Source of the DNA: Sphaerochaeta pleomorpha str. Grapes
Lineage (GTDB): Bacteria; Spirochaetota; Spirochaetia; Sphaerochaetales; Sphaerochaetaceae
Assembly: GCF_000236685.1 (NCBI RefSeq)
Contig: NC_016633.1
Coordinates: 1,302,001 to 1,366,000 of the forward strand
Reading direction: 5' to 3'
DNA length: 64,000 nt
Positions 36,126 through 44,741 of this stretch are shown here, piece after piece. Each line of letters opens with the position of its first letter. The first letter of the stretch is position 1. Made by a program: the position numbers and the translations under genes. Below the pieces are notes generated by a model, which saw only the letters and a list, made by a program, of their open reading frames with translations, made no database searches and was not told the DNA's origin.

Positions 36126-38246
36126 TCATACAATGGCTTGCAAGCGAATATCGCGGCTACTCGAACCAATGCGCAAGGAAAAACTCCCGTTCCCCCTGAC
36201 GAATTTCCACGCGTTGCTATCATAGTGACAGAAAGCATCTGCAGGGAGGAAAAGCTTCACCTCAGCAGAAGCTCCTGCACCAAGGAATACCTTTTCGAAC
36301 TGCTTCAGTTCCTGCCGGGGTCGAAACACAGCAGGAAGCTCCTCATGGATATAGACCTGTACGGTTTCCTTTCCATCCACCTTACCCGTATTTGTAATAG
36401 TAAACGAAAGGGAAACAGAACCGTCCTGGTGTTTCTCCAGCTGTAGATTAGCATAGGAGAATGTACTGTAGGACAATCCATGACCGAACGGAAAAGCCAC
36501 TTCGATTCCTTCGGTATCGAACAACCGATACCCAACCATGAGGTTTTCACGATACTCCATATCCCAAACAAAGCGCTTGTTTGGATTTCCCTGCCCTCCC
36601 TGGATCCTTCTGATACGAACCGAATCAAAATCATGCGGATAATTGGAAACCGAACGGTAATTTGAAAAATCCTTTGCCATGCTAAAGGGAAGCTTGCCAC
36701 AGGGATTGCAGCGCCCAAACAGGATATCAGCAAGGGCCGGTGCAGTACTGGAACCAAGATAAAAGGCATACAAAACCGATTTTGCACAGGTAATCCACGA
36801 AGTAGTCTCCAGATCACCACCGCCATGGAGGATGACGATAAGGTTAGCATTCACGGAAGCGATACGATGCATCTCATCCGCTTCACCCGAGGGGAGTTGC
36901 CACCGCCTGTCATAGGATTCGCTTTCATAGAAGTGGTCGAATCCAGTGGAGAATATGATTGCGTCGCAGTTTTTCACCTTTTCCCGGTACGCTTTCTTCC
37001 TCCACCATCGTGCAGGCAACAGGACAACCTCCACGCCCTCTTTGAGCATTTGATCGGCAAGATTATCAGGTTGCTGTTGCAGCTGAACCATGGAGGATCC
37101 TCCTCCTGCAGGGATTTGAAAGGCATTGCGACCTCCGACGCAGACAACAAGGCCCTTTTTTTTCTGCAAGGGAAGCAAAGATCCTGTATTTTTAAGCAGG
37201 ACAACCGATTCACTTGCAAGATGCTTTGCCAGGGCAAAATGCTCTGCTGTCCCCACATTATCCCCAGGGACTACCGGCTGTCGATTGAAAAGCCCAGCTT
37301 TTTCATAGGAGGTAAAAATATGGAGCAGTTTTGCATCGATATCGGCCATTGAGACCTTACCTGCAGCAATTTCCTTTTTCAGTTTTTTTGGGTCGAACCA
37401 TTTCGGGCCTGGCATTTCCAGATCGACACCGTTGCAGGCAGCCCCGACTGTCGAATACAGGGAATTCCAGTCAGAGATTACCATTCCGTCATAGCCCCAT
37501 TCATGGCGAAGGATTTCCCCAAGGAGGTAGGGATGCTCACTGCAATAGGTTCCGTTCACAGGGTTATAACTGGTCATCAAACCCAAGACACCTGCTTCAA
37601 CGGCTTTCTTGAAAGGGGGAAGATAGATTTCCCTGAGCGTCCTTTCATCTACGACTGAATTGCATTTATGCCTGTCATATTCGCTGTTGTTGCAGGCAAA
37701 ATGCTTTACGGTTGCAATGACCCCCTGGGACTGGACACCTTGGATATAGCTGGAGGCAACCTCACCTGTAAGGTAGGGGTCTTCCCCGCAATATTCAAAA
37801 TTTCTCCCGCAGGTAGGTAATCGCGCGATATTTACACCAGGACCCAGGAGGACCCCTATTCCCAAAGATTTGCACTCTTGGGCAAGTACTTTTCCAACTT
37901 CTCTCAGCAAAGCCCTATCAAAAGAGGCAGCCATTGCAATGGTCGCAGGAAAATCTGTCACGTTCGTTTTCCACCCTCTCAGGGCCATGGTTGCATCGCT
38001 TGTCCAGACAGGTTTCACCCCAAGCCGCGGAATTCCACGGATACAGAACTCATCAACGCCGCTTATCAGGTTCAGTTTTTCATCCTCAGTCATTTCTGCA
38101 AGGATTCTCTGGGGCAACGGTACAGAAGGTCCAGGTTTCAATACAAGGGACATAGGTTCTGTATCGGTAGGGATATCCCGGGGAGAAAGCATGGCAATCA
38201 TCTTTTTCTGAACCAGTTTCTGTAAAATTCTGTCAAACCAATGCAT
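36126..38246 (-). CDS. GH3 beta-glucosidase
   Basis: This 706-residue glycoside hydrolase family 3 enzyme has no signal peptide, so it is probably cytosolic. The TIM-barrel domain has KHFACNN and the nucleophile Asp in GMVISDWNSL; an alpha/beta-sandwich domain follows. The last 100 residues form a fibronectin-III-like domain (ETVQVYIHEE...). The layout matches BglB-type enzymes acting on beta-linked oligosaccharides. A short N-terminal extension (about 30 residues) precedes the conserved start. AAGGAG is 7 nt before the ATG, and TATAAT lies upstream on the minus strand. Confidence 0.93.
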   Translation of the reverse strand: MHWFDRILQKLVQKKMIAMLSPRDIPTDTEPMSLVLKPGPSVPLPQRILAEMTEDEKLNLISGVDEFCIRGIPRLGVKPVWTSDATMALRGWKTNVTDFPATIAMAASFDRALLREVGKVLAQECKSLGIGVLLGPGVNIARLPTCGRNFEYCGEDPYLTGEVASSYIQGVQSQGVIATVKHFACNNSEYDRHKCNSVVDERTLREIYLPPFKKAVEAGVLGLMTSYNPVNGTYCSEHPYLLGEILRHEWGYDGMVISDWNSLYSTVGAACNGVDLEMPGPKWFDPKKLKKEIAAGKVSMADIDAKLLHIFTSYEKAGLFNRQPVVPGDNVGTAEHFALAKHLASESVVLLKNTGSLLPLQKKKGLVVCVGGRNAFQIPAGGGSSMVQLQQQPDNLADQMLKEGVEVVLLPARWWRKKAYREKVKNCDAIIFSTGFDHFYESESYDRRWQLPSGEADEMHRIASVNANLIVILHGGGDLETTSWITCAKSVLYAFYLGSSTAPALADILFGRCNPCGKLPFSMAKDFSNYRSVSNYPHDFDSVRIRRIQGGQGNPNKRFVWDMEYRENLMVGYRLFDTEGIEVAFPFGHGLSYSTFSYANLQLEKHQDGSVSLSFTITNTGKVDGKETVQVYIHEELPAVFRPRQELKQFEKVFLGAGASAEVKLFLPADAFCHYDSNAWKFVRGNGSFSLRIGSSSRDIRLQAIV

Positions 38247-38291
38247 GCCAGGCTCCTTCAGGATTGTCTTTATATTATATCACGGGAACAC

Positions 38292-38321
38292 TTGCCTCTC
38301 CATGGAAAAAATCGTTACTCT
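38292..38321 (+). promoter_or_regulatory. Leaderless-type promoter of the YmdB-like gene
   Basis: TTGCCT (38292-38297), 18 bp, TACTCT (38316-38321), 6 nt, ATG 38328. No ribosome site. It is back to back with the GH3 promoter on the other strand. Confidence 0.65.
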
Positions 38322-38327
38322 AGTACT

Positions 38328-39149
38328 ATGAGCATACGAGTTCTTTTCCTTGGTGAAATTGTCGGGAAACCTGGCATCGCAACCGTTAAAAGTGCGCTGA
38401 GAAAATTGCGCGAAGACAAAAAGATTGACCTGGTCATTGCAAATGGCGAAGGAGCCACCGGAGGTTTTGGCCTCGGGCGCGCCCATTCCATGCAGCTTTT
38501 CAAGCTGGGCATTGACATCCTTACCGGCGGGGAAAAGATCTATTATAAAAAAGACATGGTGGAATTCATTGCCAAGAATCCCAATATACTGAGGCCAGCC
38601 AACTACCCCCAGCAAAATCCGGGACGGGGCGTAAAATACCTCACGGTGAATGAACAGAAAGTCTGTGTCATCAATCTTTTGGGGAACGCAGACTTTCCGA
38701 GAACCCATCTCGGCAACTCCTTCGCCCTGGCCCAGATGCTGGTGGACAAGGCAAGGGAAGACAACCAGATTGTCCTGATTCAATACCATGCCTCCACTAC
38801 AGCAGAAAAAAGCACCATGGGCTATATGCTCGACGGCAAAGCCTCAGCGGTCATCGGTACCCATACGAAGATTTTGAGCGGGGATGCCAGGATACTCAAA
38901 CACCATACGGCCTTTATTACCGATAACGGCCGGTGTGGCAGCCAGACGAGTGTCGGGGGATTTTCCAGCAGCACGGAGATTAACAAGTTCATCACCCAGA
39001 TCCCTGTCCGTTCAAACGAATGCTGGGATGATTTGGAACTTGTAGGGGTTCTCGTTGACGTCGAGAACGATGGAAAGGCCACAGCCATCGAAACAGTCAG
39101 GGTTCAGGTGGAATCACCGGCACAACAAGAGGAAAACGAACATGTATGA
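38328..39149 (+). CDS. YmdB-family metallophosphoesterase-like protein with altered metal site
   Basis: The 273-residue protein aligns along its length with YmdB (TIGR00282), the cAMP phosphodiesterase that affects biofilm and RNase Y in Bacillus. Most metal ligands differ: YmdB D8 is E10, E39 is kept (E41), N40 is G42, N67 is E69, the catalytic H68 is K70, H150 and H175 are kept (H154, H179) and H177 is K181. The fold is probably kept, but hydrolysis as in YmdB is doubtful. The start is set by a promoter 6 nt upstream. It overlaps the RseC-like gene by 8 nt. Confidence 0.82.
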   Translation: MSIRVLFLGEIVGKPGIATVKSALRKLREDKKIDLVIANGEGATGGFGLGRAHSMQLFKLGIDILTGGEKIYYKKDMVEFIAKNPNILRPANYPQQNPGRGVKYLTVNEQKVCVINLLGNADFPRTHLGNSFALAQMLVDKAREDNQIVLIQYHASTTAEKSTMGYMLDGKASAVIGTHTKILSGDARILKHHTAFITDNGRCGSQTSVGGFSSSTEINKFITQIPVRSNECWDDLELVGVLVDVENDGKATAIETVRVQVESPAQQEENEHV

Positions 39150-39558
39150 AACGGTAACCGTTACCAAAGTCATCAATAAAGAAACCATTCAGGTTGCTTG
39201 TGCAAGCAGCGCCTGCAATGGTTGCAAGGGAGAGACCTTCTGCAACAAGAAAGGAAAGGATTTTGAGGCTAACAACAGAAAAGCCTTAGCCCTGGAACCG
39301 GGAATGCAGGTTGAACTGTTCCTCAAACCTTCCAGAACTATCGCGGGAACCCTGATTACCCTGATATTCCCCCTGATGTTGTTCCCCATCGGCTATTATA
39401 TCGCTTCGGCATTGAGCAACTCAGAAATAGTGGGAATGTTTTCAGGATTGGCCGGGATAGGAATCGGTTTTCTCGCTGCCTGGGCATACTTCAGGGCAAA
39501 AAGACACCAGTACCTCCCCCAAGTCGACCATATCGTAGAGGAAGACGGAGAACAATAA
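39142..39558 (+). CDS. RseC/MucC-like membrane protein
   Basis: This is 138 residues from ATG 39142 (GAGG about 9 nt upstream). An N-terminal cysteine cluster (CASSACNGCKGETFCNKKG) is followed by a small beta region and two membrane segments (about 65-87 and 92-112). This is the layout of SoxR-reducing/RseC proteins, which are thought to interact with redox complexes or with the anti-sigma-E system. No rseA/B or rnf genes are in the window. It is translationally coupled to the YmdB-like gene. Confidence 0.8.
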   Translation: MYETVTVTKVINKETIQVACASSACNGCKGETFCNKKGKDFEANNRKALALEPGMQVELFLKPSRTIAGTLITLIFPLMLFPIGYYIASALSNSEIVGMFSGLAGIGIGFLAAWAYFRAKRHQYLPQVDHIVEEDGEQ

Positions 39559-39584
39559 GCCTTTTTACCAGGACAAATGTATGA

Positions 39585-39614
39585 TTGCCCAATAGTGAAA
39601 TGAAGTGGTATACT
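39585..39614 (+). promoter_or_regulatory. Leaderless-type promoter of lptC
   Basis: TTGCCC (39585-39590), 18 bp, TATACT (39609-39614), 7 nt, ATG 39622. No Shine-Dalgarno site is present. Confidence 0.7.
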
Positions 39615-39621
39615 CAAATCT

Positions 39622-40161
39622 ATGGTTAACCGAAGCATTCTTGGCATGGTTCTTGCGCTCCTTTTTCTAGTTTCCTGCTCAGCCGAGCAAGGAACTACAG
39701 CGTACGGGCAAATTGATGCAAAAGCGGATATCCAGCTCTCCAATGCAACATACATCCTGGGAAGGGCTAAAGAGTCCCCCATTACCATACAGGCGGCCTC
39801 CATTTCGATTTACCTGAAAACGGACCAGGCCTTGCTTGAGGGTATCACCTTCGAGCAAAAAGACAGCCAGGGGTCGGTGGACTTGACCGGTTCGGCCCAA
39901 CGGGCAACTGTGAATACTAAAACCTATGATGCCCAGCTCCAGGGAGATATCAAGATCAGTAAAGTCGGGGAAGATTTTTCCATCGAGGCAGAGAACCTGG
40001 TATGGGAAAATGAAAGCCAGATTCTTAAAAGCGACATAGATTCTGCTGTTTTTATTTCCTTCGACAAAGGGAATTCCCTCTCAGGTAACGGTTTTACAGG
40101 AAACCTCAAGGAAGGGACCTACGAGTTCTCCTCCATAGAAGAAGGAGTTCTCAGGCAATGA
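39622..40161 (+). CDS. lptC: LptC-like lipoprotein
   Basis: The 179-residue protein has a lipoprotein signal (LVSC, Cys near residue 19), whereas E. coli LptC keeps a membrane helix. The rest is beta-jellyroll-like (SVDLTGSAQRATVNTKTYDAQLQGDIKIS). Position directly before lptA and lptB supports the call: LptC passes lipopolysaccharide from the LptBFG pump to LptA. Sequence similarity alone is weak. It overlaps lptA by 4 nt (ATGA). Confidence 0.75.
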   Translation: MVNRSILGMVLALLFLVSCSAEQGTTAYGQIDAKADIQLSNATYILGRAKESPITIQAASISIYLKTDQALLEGITFEQKDSQGSVDLTGSAQRATVNTKTYDAQLQGDIKISKVGEDFSIEAENLVWENESQILKSDIDSAVFISFDKGNSLSGNGFTGNLKEGTYEFSSIEEGVLRQ

Positions 40162-40781
40162 AAAAATTCACCTTCCTGCTGACGATGTTAGTTCTCTCTG
40201 CCCTCCCGCTTTTCTGCGAGGATATCTCATTTTCCGGCGGGTATACCCGTATGAACATGCAAGAGGGAAAAGAGGTTATAACCCTGGGTAACAAGGCTTT
40301 GGTTACCGTAGGTTCCCTCACCCTCAAAGCCGACTCCATAGAGCTTTCAGGTGACAATTTCAAGTACGTCAATTGTACGGGCTCTGTTTCCGTAGAGGAC
40401 CCAGAACGGGGGTTTTCCCTTGTTTCCAAGAACCTCTACTACGACCGCACAAAAAAATTAATCATTGTGAACAGCTGGGTCGAACTGCAAGATACCACCA
40501 ACGAAGTTTCGGCCTCCGGGGCATGGCTTGAATTCGACATGGAAAACGGAACGATACGCATGCAGATCCATGTCAGGCTTTTCAACAATACCGATGATGG
40601 CCCTATGGTCTGTAAGGCAGAAACCGTAGAGTTCGACAGGTCCGGACAGACTCTGAGGCTTTTAGGCGATGCAACCATCGAATGGAAAGAAGATACCTAC
40701 CAGGCCCAGGTAATCAGCGTTGACTTGGAAACCAAAGAAATCAAGATGGATGGTTCCATCAGGGGAACGGTCCATGGCTGA
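40158..40781 (+). CDS. lptA: LptA/OstA-like periplasmic protein
   Basis: The 207-residue protein has a signal peptide (about 1-20) and an OstA-type beta-taco region. Repeated segments (VTVGSLTLKADSIELSGDNFKYVNCTGSVSVEDPERGFSL and AETVEFDRSGQTLRLLGDATIEWKE) show the family pattern. It would form the periplasmic bridge for lipopolysaccharide. It overlaps lptC by 4 nt and lptB by 8 nt. Confidence 0.85.
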   Translation: MKKFTFLLTMLVLSALPLFCEDISFSGGYTRMNMQEGKEVITLGNKALVTVGSLTLKADSIELSGDNFKYVNCTGSVSVEDPERGFSLVSKNLYYDRTKKLIIVNSWVELQDTTNEVSASGAWLEFDMENGTIRMQIHVRLFNNTDDGPMVCKAETVEFDRSGQTLRLLGDATIEWKEDTYQAQVISVDLETKEIKMDGSIRGTVHG

Positions 40782-41520
40782 TACGTATAAAAGCATCCTT
40801 GAAATTCAGCACCTTGCAAAATCCTATGGGAAAAAAGAGGTTGTCAAAGATATTTCCTTCTCCATGGAGGCTGGACAGATCATCGGTCTGCTCGGACCCA
40901 ACGGGGCGGGAAAAACAACAACGTTCTTTATGATCGTCGGGTTTTTGAAATCCAAGAGGGGTAAGATTCTCCTTAACGGAGAGGATGTAACCGACCTGCC
41001 TATGTTCCTCCGTTCACAAAAGGGGCTTTCCTATCTCCCCCAGGAACCTTCCATCTTCAGAAAGCTCTCGGTAGAGGAAAACATCCGCCTTGTCGTGGAA
41101 ACCCGTAAGGACCTTACCAAAGCCGAACAGGATCTACGCATTGAACAGCTGCTTGATGAGTTTGGAATCGAAGGTCTGAGAAAACAGAAAGGCTATACGC
41201 TCAGCGGCGGGGAAAGACGGAGAACAGAGATTGCCAGAGCCTTGGGCTGCAACCCCCGCTTCCTGCTTCTGGACGAACCGTTTGCCGGGATTGACCCGAA
41301 AGCTGTCTATGAAATAAAGCTGTTGATCAAAGCTCTGGCTGACAAGGGCATCGGAATCCTCCTCACCGACCATAATGTACGTGACACCCTTTCCATTACC
41401 TCCTGTGCACATATTATCAATGACGGTGCCATCCTCGTTTCCGGGGGAAGGCAGGAGCTCCTTGCAAACAAGATAGCCAGGGATATATATTTTGGTGAAG
41501 ATTTTGGAGATGATTTCTGA
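40774..41520 (+). CDS. lptB: Lipopolysaccharide export ATPase LptB
   Basis: This is 248 residues from ATG 40774. Walker A GPNGAGKTT, signature LSGGERRRTEIARAL, Walker B FLLLDEPFAGIDP and H-loop LLTDHN are all present. The SGGERRR signature and GIDP are LptB-specific. It powers LptFG in extraction of lipopolysaccharide from the inner membrane; no lptF/lptG lies in the window. Its stop overlaps the rpoN start by 1 nt (TGATG). Confidence 0.95.
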   Translation: MADTYKSILEIQHLAKSYGKKEVVKDISFSMEAGQIIGLLGPNGAGKTTTFFMIVGFLKSKRGKILLNGEDVTDLPMFLRSQKGLSYLPQEPSIFRKLSVEENIRLVVETRKDLTKAEQDLRIEQLLDEFGIEGLRKQKGYTLSGGERRRTEIARALGCNPRFLLLDEPFAGIDPKAVYEIKLLIKALADKGIGILLTDHNVRDTLSITSCAHIINDGAILVSGGRQELLANKIARDIYFGEDFGDDF

Positions 41521-42926
41521 TGAATATATCCAACTCCCTATCCCTTGCCCAGAAACAACAGCTGAAACTCAGTCCCCAGCTTTTACAATCCTTTGAGTTG
41601 ATGGCCCTTCCCTTGGCCGAACTCCAAGCACGGATTAAGGCGGAGATTGAGGCAAACCCAGCCCTTGAGCTTCCTGGCATGGGTGAAATTTCCTATGAGA
41701 ACTATGCAGAGAATGCAAGGGTACGCGAGCAAAAAGGCCAGGACGATACCTATTCCGATTCCTCCAGTTATGGAAGCGATGAGGGGGGAAGTTATGATTT
41801 TGAAGCTTCGGATAGGCAACAGAAATTCATGGAAAATGCTCTCAGTACAGAAGAAACACTACAAGAACATCTTTTGAGCCAACTCGGATGTGAACAGTTG
41901 ACTGACCAGGAATATGAGGTAGGGCTTGTCTTCATTACCAATTTCGATGCCAACGGTTTTTTCACACAGGATCCACAATCCCTACTGAAAACCGAACAAT
42001 TGCCCTATAGTGAAAAAGTCTTGGATGTAATCCAGCGCTTCGAGCCTTTAGGGGTCGGGGCCAGAAACTGGAGGGAATCGTTGATCCTTCAGGCAAAAGC
42101 AAAGAAAATCACTGGAAACGACCTTGCAATCCTAACCAGCCTGGTCAACGACAAATTGGAACTGATGAGGGCAAACAAACAACAATTGGTTGCCAAACAA
42201 CTGGGGATTGAGCTAGAGGAACTGGAGAGCATCTATTCGTTTCTCAAGACGTTGACGCCCTACCCGGGGCAGTCCTTCGCCAACGGACCCGAGGCTTTTG
42301 TCATTCCGGACCTCTCCATTCATCAGGTTGAAGGGAATCTGGTGATGAAAATGAATAACTCATCCCTTCCAGACCTTACCATCAATGCCGAATTCGAATC
42401 ATTGGCCCAAGATCTTGGAAACAGCAGGGAAGCCAAGGAAACCCAATCGTATATCCAACACCATATCAAAAGTGCCAACGATTTGATTTTCCAAGTCCGT
42501 ATCAGAAACCAGACGCTCTACAGGGTCGGGGAAATCCTGATGGATTACCAACGGGAATTCTTTTACAATGGACCGCAATATCTGAGGCCTTTGACCCAGA
42601 AAACAGTTGCTGACATCCTGGGAGTCCACGAGACTACCATCAGCCGGATATCCACGGCAAAATATATCGATACCGACTGGGGTATCATCGCCGTGAAAAA
42701 GCTATTCAGCAATGCAGTAGGCGATGAGGGTGAAGAGATTTCCAAAAATGCCGCAAAGGAAACTATCAGGCAGATTATCCAGGAGCACCAGGGCACGAAG
42801 GCCCTTTCAGACCAGAAAATCTCTGACCTGCTCAAGGAACGGGGAATATCAGTTGCAAGGCGAACCGTTGCCAAATACCGGAATGAGTTGAACATCGACC
42901 CTTCGTTTATCCGGGGGACAAACTAG
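41520..42926 (+). CDS. rpoN: RNA polymerase sigma-54 factor
   Basis: The 468-residue protein has region I at the N-terminus (QQLKLSPQLLQSFELMALPL), an acidic Ser/Gly-rich region II (about 65-100), the core-binding domain, the helix-turn-helix (VADILGVHETTISRISTAKY) and the RpoN box ARRTVAKYR near the C-terminus. It directs transcription from -24/-12 promoters with AAA+ activators such as the NtrC protein at 13.5 kb. The lptB-rpoN neighbourhood is conserved in many bacteria. Confidence 0.96.
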   Translation: MNISNSLSLAQKQQLKLSPQLLQSFELMALPLAELQARIKAEIEANPALELPGMGEISYENYAENARVREQKGQDDTYSDSSSYGSDEGGSYDFEASDRQQKFMENALSTEETLQEHLLSQLGCEQLTDQEYEVGLVFITNFDANGFFTQDPQSLLKTEQLPYSEKVLDVIQRFEPLGVGARNWRESLILQAKAKKITGNDLAILTSLVNDKLELMRANKQQLVAKQLGIELEELESIYSFLKTLTPYPGQSFANGPEAFVIPDLSIHQVEGNLVMKMNNSSLPDLTINAEFESLAQDLGNSREAKETQSYIQHHIKSANDLIFQVRIRNQTLYRVGEILMDYQREFFYNGPQYLRPLTQKTVADILGVHETTISRISTAKYIDTDWGIIAVKKLFSNAVGDEGEEISKNAAKETIRQIIQEHQGTKALSDQKISDLLKERGISVARRTVAKYRNELNIDPSFIRGTN

Positions 42927-42999
42927 AAAGAACTACTGGCAATGAACGTTTTTGATGGGTCTTTGAGCTGACTACACACTATTCACTATTAATGAAGAA

Positions 43000-43017
43000 G
43001 GGGTGCTTTCGCACCCC
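43000..43017. terminator. Hairpin terminator between rpoN and hpf
   Basis: A perfect stem GGGGTGC / GCACCCC has the stable TTTC loop. It lies 74 nt after rpoN and 24 nt after the convergent hpf stop. The minus side is followed by TTCTTC, the plus side by CGTTCTC. Confidence 0.75.
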
Positions 43018-43040
43018 CGTTCTCATATTACAAATACAAA

Positions 43041-43337
43041 TCAATGTTCTTTAATCTTCCCTTTCTCCTTTCGGGCAGTGGCTTCGATCTTATCCGCGAT
43101 CAACTCGATTCCTTCAAACAATTCATAGCAATCGTAGCTGACCATCTTGATTGTCCCCCATGAAAAATGGAGCTTCGCATCCAAATGATACCCTTGGCCC
43201 AAAGGTTCCCTGGTGATTACAATATCCAAATCATGCAGATAATCCTCCGCGAAATGCAGTTTTTCCAATTTCTTGTCTAAAAATGCACGGGTCTCGTCAC
43301 TAGGGTTGTAACGGATGCCTCTGACTGTCAAATTCAT
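43041..43337 (-). CDS. hpf: Short ribosome hibernation promoting factor
   Basis: This is 98 residues from ATG 43337, preceded by AAAGGAGGG; longer frames lack such a site. The fold is that of HPF/RaiA: NLTVRGIRYNPSDETRAFLDKKLEKL, then LDIVITREPLGQGYHLDAKLHF and a Lys-rich helix (IADKIEATARKEKGKIKEH). It lacks the dimerising domain of long HPF. Short HPF helps form 100S ribosomes in resting cells; proximity to rpoN is seen in many genomes. Confidence 0.87.
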   Translation of the reverse strand: MNLTVRGIRYNPSDETRAFLDKKLEKLHFAEDYLHDLDIVITREPLGQGYHLDAKLHFSWGTIKMVSYDCYELFEGIELIADKIEATARKEKGKIKEH

Positions 43338-43421
43338 AAGCCCTCCTTTGACTATGGTCATATATAAAAGATAAGGCGTGAAACAGGATACGTCAATGGC
43401 CATTTGCATTTCGAAAGAGGG

Positions 43422-43450
43422 TTGCCGAACGACAGTAACAATTGTATAGT
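43422..43450 (+). promoter_or_regulatory. Promoter of the hprK-ptsH-lexA-holA operon
   Basis: TTGCCG (43422-43427), 17 bp, TATAGT (43445-43450), giving a leader of about 35 nt with AGGAG 6 nt before ATG 43492. CGAAC-GACA-GTAAC overlaps the -35 region but only half matches a gram-positive SOS box. Confidence 0.65.
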
Positions 43451-43491
43451 AAATCGTAAGATTCGGTATACTTTTTGAAGAGGAGCCAGTG

Positions 43492-44475
43492 ATGTCAGAT
43501 TTTACCGTCCTTGACCTTTTAGACTTGGACCTAAAGGAACACAACCACCTCAGCCTGAGCTGTATCGGGGGCAGGGCCGGACTTTCCAGAAAGATTACGA
43601 CCAGTAAAATAAGCCGTCCCGGATTACCTCTCAGCGGGTTCTTTGATGAATTCAGTAATAATAGCATCCAGGTGTTCGGCCGTGGAGAACAGGTATATAT
43701 ATCCAAACTGGAACGCGAGAAAAACCTTTCAAGTCTGGAGAAACTCTTCAGCTATGACATTCCCTGCTGCGTATTCTGTGATGACGGAACCCCCAGTGAC
43801 AGCCTGCTTGCCCTTGCCGAACAATCAGGGACTGCGGTTTTATCAACACCTTTGATTTCTTCCGATTTCTCAAGGAGGCTCTACCAGACCCTCGATGAGG
43901 TTTTTGCGCCGACGCAGACAATCCATGGCGTTTTGGTCGAAGTCTATGGAATCGGGGTACTCATCACCGGGGAAAGCGGAGTCGGGAAAAGTGAGACAGC
44001 CCTGGAATTGATTGAACGCGGACACCGGCTGATCAGTGACGATACCGTACGATTGAGAAATATCAGCGACAACTATCTTATCGGCATGGGTGAAAACCCG
44101 TTGCTTGCCCACCACATGGAAATCAGGGGACTGGGGATTATCAACCTCGCCAACCTTTTCGGGGTAGGTGCAATCCGGGATCGGAAACAGGTACAACTGT
44201 CCGTACACCTCGAGGAATGGGAAGCTGACAAGAACTATGACCGGGTCGGTGAAAGCAGCTTGAATGATACGTACCTTGGAATTTCCATCCCCATGGTGGT
44301 CATCCCGGTAAAGCCGGGAAGAAACATCCCTGTCATTATCGAAACCGCAGCCCGTAATGAAAGGCTGAAAAAATTAGGCTACTACTCTGCCAAGGAATTT
44401 GACCAAAGTGTACTCAAATGGCTGGAAAGTGAGTCTGCAAGAAAAATGTACTACATCAACGAGGAGACACTTTGA
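43492..44475 (+). CDS. hprK: HPr kinase/phosphorylase
   Basis: The 327-residue protein has the HprK layout: an N-terminal domain, then a kinase core with H145 (TIHG), P-loop GESGVGKSE (160-168), ISDD after it and the signature EIRGLGIINL. It phosphorylates or dephosphorylates HPr on Ser46 according to energy state and controls carbon catabolism. ATG 43492 follows AGGAG by 6 nt. The HPr gene begins on its stop codon. Confidence 0.96.
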   Translation: MSDFTVLDLLDLDLKEHNHLSLSCIGGRAGLSRKITTSKISRPGLPLSGFFDEFSNNSIQVFGRGEQVYISKLEREKNLSSLEKLFSYDIPCCVFCDDGTPSDSLLALAEQSGTAVLSTPLISSDFSRRLYQTLDEVFAPTQTIHGVLVEVYGIGVLITGESGVGKSETALELIERGHRLISDDTVRLRNISDNYLIGMGENPLLAHHMEIRGLGIINLANLFGVGAIRDRKQVQLSVHLEEWEADKNYDRVGESSLNDTYLGISIPMVVIPVKPGRNIPVIIETAARNERLKKLGYYSAKEFDQSVLKWLESESARKMYYINEETL

Positions 44476-44738
44476 TGGTTAATAGAGAACTTACCGTCTG
44501 CAACAGGGCCGGCATCCATGCCAGGCCGGCAGCAAATATTGTGAAATTGGCAAATAAATTCAAAAGCGAATTATTCCTAGAGAAAGAAACTATGAAAATC
44601 AACGGCAAATCCATCATGGGTATCATCACCCTCGGGGCTACCTACCAGAGTAAAATCAATATGATCTGCGAAGGCCCCGACGAACAGGAAATGGCCGACG
44701 CTATCCAGAATCTTTTTAAGAACAGGTTCGAGGAGTAA
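44475..44738 (+). CDS. ptsH: Phosphocarrier protein HPr
   Basis: The 87-residue HPr has the PTS phosphorylation site H15 in GIHARPA and the regulatory S46 in GKSIMGIITL, the site modified by HprK. It starts at ATG 44475, sharing a base with the hprK stop, with GAGGAG about 8 nt upstream. No PTS enzymes are in the window, so HPr here may act mostly in regulation, as proposed for other spirochaetes. Confidence 0.96.
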   Translation: MVNRELTVCNRAGIHARPAANIVKLANKFKSELFLEKETMKINGKSIMGIITLGATYQSKINMICEGPDEQEMADAIQNLFKNRFEE

Positions 44739-44741
44739 GAC

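Noticed and set aside
43424-43439. SOS box CGAAC-GACA-GTAAC upstream of hprK as a firm LexA site
   Set aside because: Only the left half matches the gram-positive consensus and the spirochaete motif is unknown to me, so it is kept as a question in the lexA finding and not as a feature.
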